From Brevundimonas naejangsanensis DSM 23858 (GTDB lineage: Bacteria > Pseudomonadota > Alphaproteobacteria > Caulobacterales > Caulobacteraceae), in the NCBI RefSeq assembly GCF_000421705.1, contig NZ_ATXN01000004.1, positions 193,501 to 257,500 of the forward strand: a stretch of DNA of 64,000 bases, in the 5' to 3' direction. The position numbers and the translations under genes are program-made. Under the pieces are notes generated by a model, which worked only from the letters and a program-made list of their open reading frames with translations, did not search any database and had not been told where the DNA came from. Below, piece by piece: positions 8,624-17,192 of the stretch (position 1 is its first letter; the number at the start of each line of letters is the position of its first letter).

Positions 8624-8715
8624 CTCGGTCTTGTCGGGCGGGCGGCGAGGGCGATAGGGGAGTGGGGCGACCCTCAGGGTCGTCACTTCATTCGTCAAGC
8701 TTGGGGAGCCGCGTC

Positions 8716-9456
8716 TTGGAACTGGAATGCTATCCGATGAATGCGCGTCCGTGCGACCTGGTGCCGGGCCGCCAGTCGCGCAACTGGATGGACGCCTTCG
8801 CCAGTCGACACCCCTATCGCTGTCTGCCGCTGACGATGGCCAACACCACGGGTTGGGAGATCCTGTGCCCGTTCGGCTTCACCGCCGAGTGGAACGGCGG
8901 GCCGTCGCAGAACGACATCACCATCACGCCCGACCGGCATCAGCCGGAGATGGACCACTTCGTCAGCTCGCACTTTTCGCGCGGGGTGCTGACGATGCAC
9001 CCGCAGTATCTTTTCCGCACGCCGCCGGGATGGGGCCTGATCGCGCAGGGCTCGCCCAATCACGTCAAGGACGGCATCCAGCCGTTGAGCGGTTTGATCG
9101 AGACGGACTGGCTGCCGTTTCCCTTCACCATGAACTGGATCTTCACGCGGCCGGGGCGGATTAAGTTCGAGAAGGGGGAGCCCTTCTGCTTCATCCTGCC
9201 GGTCGAACACCGCAAGGTGGAGCAGTTCGAGCCGGTGATCCGCTCGCTGGAGTCCAACCCCGGCATGAAGGGGCAGTTCGACGCCTGGAACCGGTCGCGG
9301 ACGGATTTCAACACTCGCCTGGCCTCGGGCGATCCCGAGGCGGCCAAGGAGGCGTGGCAGCGCTTCTACTTCAAGGGCGAGGTGCCCGAGGCCCTGGGTA
9401 CAGCGCCCGCCACCCACTCGAACAAGCGCCGTTTGAAAAACCCCCGCGTCGGCTGA
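8716..9456 (+). CDS. DUF6065 family protein, TTG start
   Basis: The function of this family is unknown. The 246-aa protein shows the conserved N-terminal block (LELECYP ... [17 protein letters not shown]), then [17 protein letters not shown] and a histidine-rich [15 protein letters not shown] chose a TTG start because conserved residues begin at once after it and GGGGAG lies seven bases upstream. The next ATG would cut off conserved residues, and the upstream ATG would add 18 unconserved ones. There is no signal peptide or membrane segment. The gene is monocistronic and ends at a strong hairpin. Confidence 0.8.
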   Translation: MELECYPMNARPCDLVPGRQSRNWMDAFASRHPYRCLPLTMANTTGWEILCPFGFTAEWNGGPSQNDITITPDRHQPEMDHFVSSHFSRGVLTMHPQYLFRTPPGWGLIAQGSPNHVKDGIQPLSGLIETDWLPFPFTMNWIFTRPGRIKFEKGEPFCFILPVEHRKVEQFEPVIRSLESNPGMKGQFDAWNRSRTDFNTRLASGDPEAAKEAWQRFYFKGEVPEALGTAPATHSNKRRLKNPRVG

Positions 9457-9462
9457 CGCAGA

Positions 9463-9494
9463 AACGCCCGCCTCCGTCGCCGGAAGCGGGCGTT
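9463..9494. terminator. bidirectional terminator-like hairpin
   Basis: The arms AACGCCCGC and GCGGGCGTT close a second four-base-pair stem (TCCG/CGGA) and a TCGC loop. It lies between the convergent DUF6065 and lipoprotein genes. Confidence 0.7.
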
Positions 9495-9514
9495 GTCGTT
9501 TCAGGGCTTCTCGT

Positions 9515-9552
9515 CGCTCAAGCAGCGAGCGACCGCGTCGCGAGCGTTAGCG
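9515..9552 (+). repeat. structured intergenic element, copy 3
   Basis: Outer stem CGCT/AGCG, internal loop CAAGCA opposite GTT, and inner stem GCgaGCGAC/GTCGCgaGC with tandem G-A mismatches around a CGC loop. It ends seven bases before the lipoprotein stop. Confidence 0.8.
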
Positions 9553-9558
9553 GCCTAC

Positions 9559-10113
9559 TTAAGAAGCAGGACGGACCACCCGCGGGCCGAGGTTGTTGAT
9601 GACCTCGCGGGCGTCGAAGGCGTTCATGTCGCCGGCGGGCTTGGGACCACGCCCCATGACGATTTCGGCCGTGGCCTCATAGCGGTCGACCTGACGGATG
9701 TCGCGGTCCCGGCCCCAGTAGGGGTCCCAGGTGCTCCAGTAGCCGCGCTGGTAGAAGCGCCAGGACGGACCCCAGTAGGGGCCGTAGCGGTCGTAGTAGA
9801 AGGGGTCCGGCGTCGTGTAGAAGCGCGTGTCGCGGTCGGTGGCGCGGGTGACGGTGGCGAACCAGTCATAGCCGTTTTCAACCGTCAGTTCGGCCGAGCG
9901 CAGCAGCAGGGACATCTCGACCTGATCCCGCGAGGTGACGGAATTGCCCGAGAAGCTGACGGCGTAGCGGTTGGCCTCCAGGCGCTGCTCGGCGTAGCCG
10001 CCGCGCTGGCCGTTCACGCCGGCGGGCTGATAAGGGGTGGCCGTGGCGCATGCGCTGAGGGCGAGCGCGCCCGCCAGGGCGATCAGCACCGGGGTCTTGC
10101 GAAGCTTGATCAT
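9559..10113 (-). CDS. CC0125/CC1285-family lipoprotein
   Basis: This is a 184-aa lipoprotein of a family described from Caulobacter, of unknown role. The signal peptide ends in the lipobox LSAC with the lipidated cysteine at residue 22. It is followed by the family features GYAEQRLEANRYAVSFSGN, a block close to LLLRSAELTVENGYDWF, and a Tyr/Trp/Arg-rich tract (DPFYYDRYGPYWGPSW). No Asp follows the lipidated Cys, so outer-membrane sorting is likely. The start has an excellent AAGGAGAG site. The same frame stays open far upstream, through the LysE gene, but that is a shadow. Confidence 0.88.
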   Translation of the reverse strand: MIKLRKTPVLIALAGALALSACATATPYQPAGVNGQRGGYAEQRLEANRYAVSFSGNSVTSRDQVEMSLLLRSAELTVENGYDWFATVTRATDRDTRFYTTPDPFYYDRYGPYWGPSWRFYQRGYWSTWDPYWGRDRDIRQVDRYEATAEIVMGRGPKPAGDMNAFDAREVINNLGPRVVRPAS

Positions 10114-10190
10114 GGAAAACTCTCCTTGAGCGTTCAGTGAACGCTCTTCGGTCTGAACGACGGGTGAACGGCCAAGTTCCAAATCGCGCT

Positions 10191-10823
10191 TCACAGACGT
10201 GAGACGATCAGGACGGCGGCCAGCAGCAGAAGACATCCGACGACTATGCCGAAGCCCTTGCGGAAACGCGGCGCGGTCATCTGTCGCGCCAGCGCCGCCC
10301 CGCCCAGGCCGTAGCCGCACATCGACAGGCCGTCCATGCCGATGGTGGTGACGGCGAACAGGGCCAACTGGGGCGCCAGAGGGCGGTTGATGTCCAGGAA
10401 GGGCGGCAGCACGGCGGTGAAAAAGAGGATGGCCTTGGGATTGGCGATCTGAACCATGAAGCCGTCGATCAGGGCGCTGCGCCCGCGCTTGACCTCGATG
10501 TGCGAAGGCTCGGCGGCGGTGGCGAAGGCGCCGCGCAGGGCCTTTACGCCCAGCCAGGCGACATAGAGGGCGCCCAGGACGGCGATGACGCGGAAGACCT
10601 GGGGGAAGGCCATCACCAGGGCGCCCAGGCCCAGGGCGGCGGCGCCGAACCAGACCAGGGTGGCCGAGTTCATGCCCACGACAGCGGTCAGGGCGGCGGC
10701 CTTGCCCTTCTCCATGCCCGTGGCGACGGCGAAGATGTTGGCGGGGCCGGGCGTCACCGCCATCACGGCCATGACGCCGACAAAAGCCAGATACAGATGC
10801 GGATCGACAGGAAGCGCGGCCAT
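10191..10823 (-). CDS. LysE/RhtB family exporter
   Basis: This inner-membrane exporter belongs to the family of amino acid and metabolite efflux transporters. The 210-aa protein has about six hydrophobic segments and the family hallmark TPGPANIFAVATGMEKG in the first loop, with KGKAAAL and a second copy of the fold in the C-terminal half. The substrate cannot be predicted. It lies upstream of the lipoprotein gene on the same strand with a 77-bp gap that holds that gene's own ribosome-binding site. Confidence 0.88.
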   Translation of the reverse strand: MAALPVDPHLYLAFVGVMAVMAVTPGPANIFAVATGMEKGKAAALTAVVGMNSATLVWFGAAALGLGALVMAFPQVFRVIAVLGALYVAWLGVKALRGAFATAAEPSHIEVKRGRSALIDGFMVQIANPKAILFFTAVLPPFLDINRPLAPQLALFAVTTIGMDGLSMCGYGLGGAALARQMTAPRFRKGFGIVVGCLLLLAAVLIVSRL

Positions 10824-10875
10824 GAGGCCCTTTCGAGCGCGCCGGGCGCTGCGTCAAGCCGTCGCGGTCATCGGA

Positions 10876-11433
10876 TCAGGTTTCAGAGGGAATCGGCGGG
10901 ACGGGCGGCGAGGGCGGGACAGCCAGGGCGGCTTCGACCTCGTCCATCGCATCCAGGGCCTGGTCCATGCCGTACTGGGCGATCAGACCATAGGTGACCA
11001 TGTGGTCGGGGTCGGCCTGAGCCCAGGCGCCGTTGGTCGACACGCTCTCGACCATCGGCGCGATCCCGGCGGTCGCCTCGCGTACGATGGCTTCGATGTC
11101 GATTTCGGCCAGGGCGGCCTGGGCGATCTGTCCGGCCTGGCGCGTCGTCTCGGCGGTGAAGTCGGCCACGTGCGGCTGATAGTCCGACCAGAGGGCGGCG
11201 ATGCGCAGGCCCTTCTGGGTTTCGCTCAGGCTGTCGTCGGCCTGGATGCGTTCCGCCCTTGCGCCGAACTCCTCCATCTTCTGCTCGAAGACGGCGGCGG
11301 CGGATTCAAGGCGCAGTTCGGCTGAGGTCTTCTGCGTCTCGGCCACGGCGGTCGAGACCGGCAGCAGGGCCAGGGCGGCGGCCAAGGACAGGGGGGCCAG
11401 AGACAGGGGAACAAGAGAGAGGGCGCGGACCAT
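10876..11433 (-). CDS. periplasmic helical protein of unknown function (paralogue A)
   Basis: I do not recognise a named family. The 185-aa protein has a signal peptide ending near VSTAVAE (about residue 31), then a predicted long-helix domain rich in Ala, Glu and Gln, and a proline-rich tail (PPSPPVPPIPSE). The segment FEQKMEEFGARAER at residues 49-62 resembles FEAKGEAFNAEAER in the neighbouring upstream gene, and both are followed by Lys/Arg then a YxP motif, so the two are probably tandem duplicates. The start follows AAGGAG. A role as a periplasmic chaperone or structural protein would be a guess. Confidence 0.75.
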   Translation of the reverse strand: MVRALSLVPLSLAPLSLAAALALLPVSTAVAETQKTSAELRLESAAAVFEQKMEEFGARAERIQADDSLSETQKGLRIAALWSDYQPHVADFTAETTRQAGQIAQAALAEIDIEAIVREATAGIAPMVESVSTNGAWAQADPDHMVTYGLIAQYGMDQALDAMDEVEAALAVPPSPPVPPIPSET

Positions 11434-11537
11434 GACGAGGCTCCTTCAGCGGATGTCGGCAGGGTCCGCCGAAGGGCGCGCGCGCTCAAGTGAAATCGCG
11501 GTAAGGCGCCGGGAAGGGCGCCCTCTCTCCCGTTTGA

Positions 11538-12005
11538 TCAGTCCTGGGCGTCGGGGGCGGCCGGGGCGGTCACGGCCTGGGCCACGGCCTGACGGATCTG
11601 GGCCGGAACGGCGCGGATCTGGGCCGGGGCGGCCTCGGCGGCGGCCAGGATCTGGTCCTTGTTCTCGGCGTTCTCGGGCTTCTCGGCGAAGGTGCGGAAG
11701 AAGGCGGCCAGTTCGTCGGCGAAGGCGTTGAAGGTCGGCTCATAGCGCGTGATGATGGCGTCGGCGCGCGTCTGCTTGGCGGCGGGATCCAGAGCCGGGT
11801 CCTCGATCACGGCGTCCAGTTCGGCCTTCATGCGCTCAGCCTCAGCGTTGAAAGCTTCGCCCTTGGCCTCGAAGGCGGCTTCCTCGGGCGAGGGGGCGGG
11901 CTGGGCGGCGGGCGCGGCGGGAGCGGCGTCCTGAGCAGCGACGACGGCGGGGGCGGCGCAGACGGCCAGGGCCGCAGCGGCGGCGGCGAGGGTCAGGCGG
12001 GACAT
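11538..12005 (-). CDS. periplasmic helical protein of unknown function (paralogue B)
   Basis: This 155-aa protein has a signal peptide (cleavage near VVAAQDA, residue 25), an Ala/Pro linker and a helical domain with FEAKGEAFNAEAER at residues 45-58. The tail repeats Ala-Gln-Ile-Arg units (PAQIRAVPAQIRQAV). It resembles the gene 104 bp downstream and is probably its duplicate. Composition is strongly Ala/Glu, so database matches would be of low complexity. No function is assigned. Confidence 0.72.
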   Translation of the reverse strand: MSRLTLAAAAAALAVCAAPAVVAAQDAAPAAPAAQPAPSPEEAAFEAKGEAFNAEAERMKAELDAVIEDPALDPAAKQTRADAIITRYEPTFNAFADELAAFFRTFAEKPENAENKDQILAAAEAAPAQIRAVPAQIRQAVAQAVTAPAAPDAQD

Positions 12006-12213
12006 GTCGGGGGCTCCGGCAGGCGACGGGCGCGGCGCCCGTCAGACTAAGAACTCGCCGGCCGGGAGCGACCGGAGATGGCCGCCACGGTGAGGGCGCC
12101 GTCGACGAAGCGCAAGCGTGACCTTGTATGAAAGCGCATTTGGGCATGAAAGTGCACGAGCACGGCCCGGCCGGCCTCTTGAACCCGTGCGCGACAGGGC
12201 GCATCTGCGGGTC

Positions 12214-12774
12214 ATGTTCATCCAGACCGAAGCCACCCCCAATCCGAACGCCCTGAAGTTCCTGCCCGGCCGCGATGTCGCGGGCGAACAGACGCTGGAA
12301 TACCGCAGCATCGACGAGGCGGCGGCCTCGCCCCTGGCCGAGGCTTTGTTCGAGCTGGAAGGCGTCGAGGGCGTCTTCTTCGGCGCCGACTATGTTTCGG
12401 TCACGCGCGCGGCGGACGGGCCGGATTGGACGGCGATGAAGGCGCCGATCCTGTCGGTGGTGATGGATCACTTCGTCTCGGGCGCGCCGCTGATGCGGGC
12501 GGGGGCGGAAGCGGCGCCGGAGGATGGAGCGCCCGACAGCGAGATCGTGGCCGAGATCAAGGGGTTGCTGGACACCCGCATCCGCCCGGCCGTGGCCCAG
12601 GACGGCGGCGACATCCTGTTCGACCACTTTGACGAAGAGACCGGGGTGTTGCGCCTGCGGATGCGCGGCGCCTGCGCCGGCTGCCCGTCCTCCTCGGCGA
12701 CGCTGAAGGCCGGGGTCGAGCAGATGATGCGCCACTATGTTCCCGAAGTGACCAGCGTCGAACAGGTCATCTGA
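12214..12774 (+). CDS. Nfu-type Fe-S cluster carrier (NifU C-terminal domain)
   Basis: The protein carries assembled Fe-S clusters to target apoproteins. The 186-aa sequence has the Nfu N-terminal domain (MFIQTEATPNPNALKFLPG, residues 1-90) and the NifU-like domain with the cluster-binding CAGC (C154 and C157) in RMRGACAGCPSSSATLKAG. The ATG was chosen because the conserved Nfu domain begins exactly there. It lies upstream of the regulator and tsaB-rimI-fur genes, which agrees with the Caulobacter order as I remember it. Confidence 0.93.
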   Translation: MFIQTEATPNPNALKFLPGRDVAGEQTLEYRSIDEAAASPLAEALFELEGVEGVFFGADYVSVTRAADGPDWTAMKAPILSVVMDHFVSGAPLMRAGAEAAPEDGAPDSEIVAEIKGLLDTRIRPAVAQDGGDILFDHFDEETGVLRLRMRGACAGCPSSSATLKAGVEQMMRHYVPEVTSVEQVI

Positions 12775-12788
12775 CGCCTTCGCCGATC

Positions 12789-12804
12789 TGTTTCACATGA
12801 AACG
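12789..12804. promoter_or_regulatory. near-palindromic TTTCAC-ATGAAA site (parS-like or operator)
   Basis: The 16-mer TGTTTCACATGAAACG differs from the bacterial parS consensus TGTTTCACGTGAAACA at two positions. It lies 37 nt before the start of an XRE-type repressor gene, so an operator for that protein is an equal possibility. Confidence 0.4.
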
Positions 12805-12840
12805 CTCGCGCCCGGCGGGTCGGCGGGGCATGATGGCGCG

Positions 12841-13473
12841 ATGGCAGGTTCAGGCGAGACATCCGAGGCGCGGGCTCTGGGCGAGGCGCGGGTTCTGGGC
12901 GAGGCGCTGGCGGCGCTGCGGCGCGACTGCGGGCTGAGCCAGGCCGAAGCCGGCGCCCGGATCGGCATGACCGGCCAGGGCTGGGGCCTCTATGAGGCGG
13001 GCAAGCGTCCCGGTCTGTTTCGTCCCGATGTTCAGCGACGTCTGACCGGCGCCCTGGACGCGACGCCCGAGGCGCTGGTGCTGCAATCGCAGGACGATCC
13101 AGCCGTGTCCAGGCAGCCGCGCCGCCCAGAATCCTCTCCTGAAGTCGCCGCGCCGCAAGGGCTTTCGGCGCGCGGCCGCGCCTTCGAGGACGCCCCCGCT
13201 CAGGCCCGGCGCTTGCGGCTTGAGACCGATGAACTGGCGCCCTGGGCCTCGGCAGGCACGGTGTTGGAATATGTGCTGGGGCGCTGGCCGCGTCGGGGGC
13301 AGGGCTGCGTCATCCAGATGGAAGACGGGATGCGGAAGGTTCGCCTCTATGACCGGGCCGATGATGCGGAGGTGGTCGTCATCGGCGCTGGCGCGCTGGA
13401 TCAGTCGGAACGGATCGCGCGCTCGCGCATCCAGTCAATGTCCGCGGTCACCAGCCGTCTTGATGATGAGTGA
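12841..13473 (+). CDS. XRE-type regulator with a LexA/S24-like C-terminal domain (tentative)
   Basis: This 210-aa protein starts with a helix-turn-helix (LRRDCGLSQAEAGARIGMTGQGWGLYE, about residues 25-52), followed by a Pro/Arg-rich linker. The C-terminal region contains ELAPWASAGTVLEYVLGR and RRGQGCVIQMEDG. That part recalls the beta-rich dimerisation domain of phage CI-type repressors, but I see no Ser-Lys catalytic pair, so self-cleavage is unlikely. The target is unknown. A near-palindrome (TTTCACATGAAA) directly upstream could be its own operator. It is followed after 60 bp by another XRE gene. Confidence 0.72.
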   Translation: MAGSGETSEARALGEARVLGEALAALRRDCGLSQAEAGARIGMTGQGWGLYEAGKRPGLFRPDVQRRLTGALDATPEALVLQSQDDPAVSRQPRRPESSPEVAAPQGLSARGRAFEDAPAQARRLRLETDELAPWASAGTVLEYVLGRWPRRGQGCVIQMEDGMRKVRLYDRADDAEVVVIGAGALDQSERIARSRIQSMSAVTSRLDDE

Positions 13474-13533
13474 AACAAAATAGTTGTAATGAGGGCTTGA
13501 TCGTGAAACTCTCTGGTTGAAATCGGAGGGGTC

Positions 13534-13902
13534 ATGTCGCGTCGCAGTCATCATATCGACCAGGCCGTCGGCCTGCGGATCGCCGCGCGCCGGTCGGCCC
13601 TGGGCTGGTCGCAATCGGTTCTCGGGCGGGAACTGGGCGTCAGTTTCCAACAGGTTCAGAAATATGAAACCGGGGCCAATCGCGTCTCCGCTTCCCGCCT
13701 GCATCAGGCGGCCGTCGCCATGGGATGTTCTGTGGCCGATTTCTTTCCCGCGCGTTCGAGCGTCGAGGGGGAGGGCGCCGTGCTGCACCCGGTGCTGATC
13801 AGCGCAGAGGGGCGAGGCCTGGCCGAGGCTTTCGCCCGTATTCCCGATGTCGCCGCGCGACGGGCCTTGACCCGTGTAGCCCAGGCGATGGCGGCGGCCT
13901 GA
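13534..13902 (+). CDS. XRE-family transcriptional regulator
   Basis: This 122-aa protein has a Cro/CI helix-turn-helix over about residues 10-65 (GLRIAARRSALGWSQSVLG, then VSFQQVQKYETGANRVSAS). It closely resembles the regulator downstream of lnt in this window, including the FQQVQKYE-x-GANR recognition-helix stretch, so both may read similar operators. The short C-terminal region (about 55 aa) ends with an arginine/alanine-rich helix. The start has a strong GGAGGGG site. Its upstream DNA is relatively AT-rich, consistent with its own promoter. Confidence 0.86.
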   Translation: MSRRSHHIDQAVGLRIAARRSALGWSQSVLGRELGVSFQQVQKYETGANRVSASRLHQAAVAMGCSVADFFPARSSVEGEGAVLHPVLISAEGRGLAEAFARIPDVAARRALTRVAQAMAAA

Positions 13903-13959
13903 CGGACGCAAGACGCTGAGCGGTCGCATCGGCGCCGGTTTGGCGTTAGGGACAGGATC

Positions 13960-14673
13960 ATGAAGGTCATGGTCATTGATACGGCGCTGGGCGCCTGCGT
14001 CGCCGGGGTGTTCGCGGACGATGCAGCGAGCGGCGCGGTGCGCGGTCTGGGCCTGCGCCGGGAGCTGATGACCAAGGGCCATCAGGAGCGGCTGGGCGGA
14101 TTGGCGCGCGATGCGGCGGCCGAGGCGGGCGGTTTCGACGGCGTGGACCGGATCGGAGTGACGGTGGGGCCGGGCTCCTTCACGGGCCTGAGGGTCGGAC
14201 TGGCCTTCGCCCTCGGGTTGGGCGCAGCGCTGGGTCGGCCGGTGGTCGGGATCTCGACGCTGGACGGCCTGGCCGCTTCGGTTGCGACGACGGGTCTGGT
14301 CGCCGCCATGATCGACGCCCGTCGGGGCCAGGTCTATGGGCGGCTGTTCCGCGACGGGGCGCCTCTGGGCGAGGCTGAAGCCTGGCCGCTGGAGACGGCG
14401 CGCGACCGCATCCTGGCCGAGGCCGGTCAGGGGAGCGCCGTTCTGGGCGGTGTCCTTCTGGTCGGCAGCGGGGCGACGCTTCTGGCCGAGACCTTTCCAG
14501 AACTGGCCGGGGCCGGGCTTGAACCGCTGGCCGCGCCAAATCCCGAAGCGCTGGCGCGCCTGACGATGGCCGCCGATCCGGCGACCTCACCGCCGGCGCC
14601 CCTGTATCTGCGCGCGCCCGACGCTACGCCGCCCAGCCGCTTGCCGGGCCAGCCACGCCAACCCGCCGCGTGA
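13960..14673 (+). CDS. tsaB: TsaB, partner of TsaD in tRNA t6A37 synthesis
   Basis: TsaB forms a complex with TsaD and TsaE that adds threonylcarbamoyl to A37 of tRNAs reading ANN codons. The 237-aa protein has the ASKHA-type opening (VIDTALGACVAGVF), the block GVTVGPGSFTGLRVGLAFALGL, and GISTLDGLAAS and DARRGQVYGRLF, all family signatures. The stop overlaps the rimI start (GTGA), a pairing found in many bacteria. The start ATG is preceded by AGGA; a second ATG six bases on is possible. Confidence 0.95.
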   Translation: MKVMVIDTALGACVAGVFADDAASGAVRGLGLRRELMTKGHQERLGGLARDAAAEAGGFDGVDRIGVTVGPGSFTGLRVGLAFALGLGAALGRPVVGISTLDGLAASVATTGLVAAMIDARRGQVYGRLFRDGAPLGEAEAWPLETARDRILAEAGQGSAVLGGVLLVGSGATLLAETFPELAGAGLEPLAAPNPEALARLTMAADPATSPPAPLYLRAPDATPPSRLPGQPRQPAA

Positions 14674-15107
14674 GCGAGGCTCCGATTTTTCCGCCGGTCG
14701 ATCCCGTCCATCTGGCGATCATCCACGCTGAGGCGTTTGAGACGCCGTGGGACTCTGCGGCGCTGGCCGAGCTTCTGGCCTCGCCGGGAGTTTTTGCAGT
14801 GGCTGAGGCCGAAGGTTTCATCCTCGTCCGCGTCGTGGTCGATGAGGCGGAGATCCTGACCCTGGCGGTGCGACCGACGGCGCGGCGGGCGGGGCTGGGC
14901 AGGCGTCTGGTCGAGGCGGCGGTGGTGCGCGCCGCTGCTCTGGGGGCTGAGCGCATGTTCCTGGAGGTGGCTGAAGGCAACGTCGCCGCCCGCGCCCTGT
15001 ACGCCCGAAGCGGTTTCGTCGAGATGGGCCGCAGGCGCGGCTATTATTCGCATACGGACGGCCGTCGCGAGGACGCCCTGACGCTTGTCCTGAACTTCTC
15101 TGGGTAG
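14670..15107 (+). CDS. rimI: RimI ribosomal-protein S18 N-alanine acetyltransferase
   Basis: This GNAT-fold enzyme acetylates the N-terminus of ribosomal protein S18 in well-studied species. The 145-aa protein has the acetyl-CoA motif VRPTARRAGLGRRLVEAA and the C-terminal block LEVAEGNVAARALYARSGF followed by GRRRGYY, the RimI pattern. It starts with GTG overlapping the tsaB stop by four bases, so translation is coupled. It is followed 36 bp later by fur. Confidence 0.93.
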   Translation: MSEAPIFPPVDPVHLAIIHAEAFETPWDSAALAELLASPGVFAVAEAEGFILVRVVVDEAEILTLAVRPTARRAGLGRRLVEAAVVRAAALGAERMFLEVAEGNVAARALYARSGFVEMGRRRGYYSHTDGRREDALTLVLNFSG

Positions 15108-15143
15108 CTTCCATAAGGCGACGGTCCATCCTATCTTCGCCGC

Positions 15144-15614
15144 ATGGACCGGATCGAAAAACTCTGCGCCGAGCGCGGCATGCGCATGACTGAGCAACGT
15201 CGGGTGATCGCCCGCGTCCTGTCGAACGCCGAAGACCACCCCGATGTGGAAGAACTGTATCGCCGAGCTTCGGCGATCGACCCGCACATCTCCATCGCCA
15301 CCGTCTATCGCACCGTGCGCCTGTTCGAAGAGGCGGGCGTGGTCGAGAAGCACGACTTCGGCGACGGCCGCAGCCGTTATGAAGAGGCCGGCGAGGATCA
15401 CCACGACCACCTGATCGACACCAAGACGGGCGAGGTCATCGAATTCTTCGACGCCGAGATCGAGCGCCTGAAGACCGAGATCGCGCGCAAGCTGGGCTAT
15501 GAGCTGGTCGGTCACAAGCTGGAGCTGTACGGTCACGTCATCCCCGGCGCCGAACCGGTCGAGCGCGAGGGCCTGATCTACAAGCGCCGCCCGCGCGACG
15601 AGGTCGAAGACTGA
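15144..15614 (+). CDS. fur: Fur ferric uptake regulator
   Basis: Fur represses iron-uptake genes when bound to Fe(II). The 156-aa protein has the winged helix (MRMTEQRRVIARVL to SIATVYRTVRLFEEAGVV) and the metal-binding EDHHDHLI and EFFD motifs of the dimerisation domain. Its only cysteine is C8, so it has no structural CXXC zinc site, as seen in other alphaproteobacterial Fur proteins. Related Irr and Mur proteins are excluded less by motif than by gene context: rimI-fur-miaB matches Caulobacter. No Fur box is evident upstream. Confidence 0.92.
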   Translation: MDRIEKLCAERGMRMTEQRRVIARVLSNAEDHPDVEELYRRASAIDPHISIATVYRTVRLFEEAGVVEKHDFGDGRSRYEEAGEDHHDHLIDTKTGEVIEFFDAEIERLKTEIARKLGYELVGHKLELYGHVIPGAEPVEREGLIYKRRPRDEVED

Positions 15615-15678
15615 TCCCGCCTGATCCTGACCGGGGTCCCCGCTTGCCGTCGCCGGTTTCGGCGATCATAAGCCGAGC

Positions 15679-17082
15679 ATGACCGATACGCTCGAAACGC
15701 CCGTCCTGGAGGATGGCGGCGCGCCGGAAGGCGGGGCCGCGCCCAAGCGCCTGTTCATCAAGACCTACGGGTGCCAGATGAACGTCTATGACTCCGAACG
15801 CATGGCCGATGTCCTGCGGCCGCTGGGCTATGCGCCGACAGACACGCCGGAAGGCGCCGACTTCGTCATCCTGAACACCTGCCACATCCGCGAGAAGGCG
15901 GCCGAGAAGGTCTATTCCGAACTCGGCAAGCTGCGACAGATGAAGGATGAGAAGGCGGCGGCGGGGCAGGGCGGCATGACCATCGCCGTGGCCGGCTGCG
16001 TCGCCCAGGCCGAGGGCGAGGAGATCATGAAGCGCCAGCCGGCGGTCGATCTGGTGGTCGGGCCGCAGGCCTATCACCAGCTGCCGGAGCTGCTGACCCG
16101 CACGGCGCGGGCGCGGGGCGAGCGCATCGGCGCCGACTTCGCCCCCAATGAAAAGTTCGACGCCTTGCCTGCGACGCGCGGAACCGAGGGGGTGACAGCC
16201 TTCCTGACGGTGCAGGAGGGCTGCGACAAGTTCTGCACCTTCTGCGTCGTGCCCTATACGCGCGGCGCCGAATGGTCGCGGCCGGTCGCGGCGGTGCTGG
16301 ACGAAGCGCGGGCGCTGGCCGACCGGGGCGTGCGCGAAATCACCCTGCTGGGCCAGAACGTCAACGCCTATGACGGCGAGGGGCCGGACGGGAAGCCCTT
16401 TACGCTGGCGAAGCTGGCCTACGCCCTGGCGGACATCCCCGGCATCGAGCGCATCCGCTATACCACCAGCCATCCGAACGACATGTCGGACGACCTGATC
16501 GCGGCGCATGGCGATCTGGACGCCCTGATGCCCTATCTGCACCTGCCGGTGCAGTCGGGATCGGATCGCATCCTGCGGCTGATGAACCGCAAGCACGGGC
16601 GTCAGAAGTATTTCGACCTGATCGACCGCATTCGCGAGGCCCGGCCGGACATGGCGCTGTCGGGCGACTTCATCGTCGGCTTCCCCGGCGAGACAGACCG
16701 CGACTTCGAGGACACCATGGATCTGGTGCGGCGGGTGAACTACGCCAGCGCCTTCTCCTTCATGTATTCGCCGCGCCCCGGCACCCCCGCCGCGACGATG
16801 GCGGTCCAGGTGCCCGACGACGTCGCCAAAACGCGTCTGCACGCCCTTCAGGCCCTGCTGACCGAGCAGCAGGTGGCCTTCAACCAGTCGCTGGCCGGGC
16901 GCGTCCTGCCGGTGCTGTTCGAGAAGAAGGGCCGTCACGGCGCCCAGGCCATCGGCCGCTCGCCCTATCTGCAATCGGTCCACGTCGGGGATGCGGATCA
17001 CCTGATCGGCCGGAGCGTTCCGATCGAGATCATCAGCGGCCAGCAGAACAGCCTGACCGGCCGCCTGATCCAGACCAACTGA
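15679..17082 (+). CDS. miaB: MiaB tRNA i6A37 methylthiotransferase
   Basis: This radical-SAM enzyme adds the 2-methylthio group to i6A37 of tRNAs. The 467-aa protein has the MTTase domain cysteines C32, C68 and C107 (in [14 protein letters not shown] and AGCVAQ) that hold the auxiliary cluster. The radical-SAM triad is C182, C186 and C189 in [18 protein letters not shown]-terminal TRAM domain is present with the expected end (SLTGRLI). It lies between fur and phoH. Confidence 0.96.
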   Translation: MTDTLETPVLEDGGAPEGGAAPKRLFIKTYGCQMNVYDSERMADVLRPLGYAPTDTPEGADFVILNTCHIREKAAEKVYSELGKLRQMKDEKAAAGQGGMTIAVAGCVAQAEGEEIMKRQPAVDLVVGPQAYHQLPELLTRTARARGERIGADFAPNEKFDALPATRGTEGVTAFLTVQEGCDKFCTFCVVPYTRGAEWSRPVAAVLDEARALADRGVREITLLGQNVNAYDGEGPDGKPFTLAKLAYALADIPGIERIRYTTSHPNDMSDDLIAAHGDLDALMPYLHLPVQSGSDRILRLMNRKHGRQKYFDLIDRIREARPDMALSGDFIVGFPGETDRDFEDTMDLVRRVNYASAFSFMYSPRPGTPAATMAVQVPDDVAKTRLHALQALLTEQQVAFNQSLAGRVLPVLFEKKGRHGAQAIGRSPYLQSVHVGDADHLIGRSVPIEIISGQQNSLTGRLIQTN

Positions 17083-17133
17083 CGGATATCTCTCAACGCA
17101 TGCGGCGCGAGCGGCGTTAGGGATGCTCACAAT

Positions 17134-17175
17134 CCCCCTCAAACAGCCTCGCACCGCGTGCGAGGCGTTAGGGGG
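17134..17175 (+). repeat. structured intergenic element, copy 4
   Basis: Outer stem CCCCCT/AGGGGG, internal loop CAAACA opposite GTT, and a perfect nine-base-pair inner stem GCCTCGCAC/GTGCGAGGC. It lies 17 bp before the phoH start. Confidence 0.85.
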
Positions 17176-17192
17176 CCCAACAAGGAGACCTC

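Noticed and set aside
9559-10857. A long minus-strand frame joining the LysE region to the lipoprotein
   Set aside because: The lipoprotein has its own strong ribosome-binding site and signal peptide, and LysE is read in another frame. The upstream part is Arg-rich shadow.
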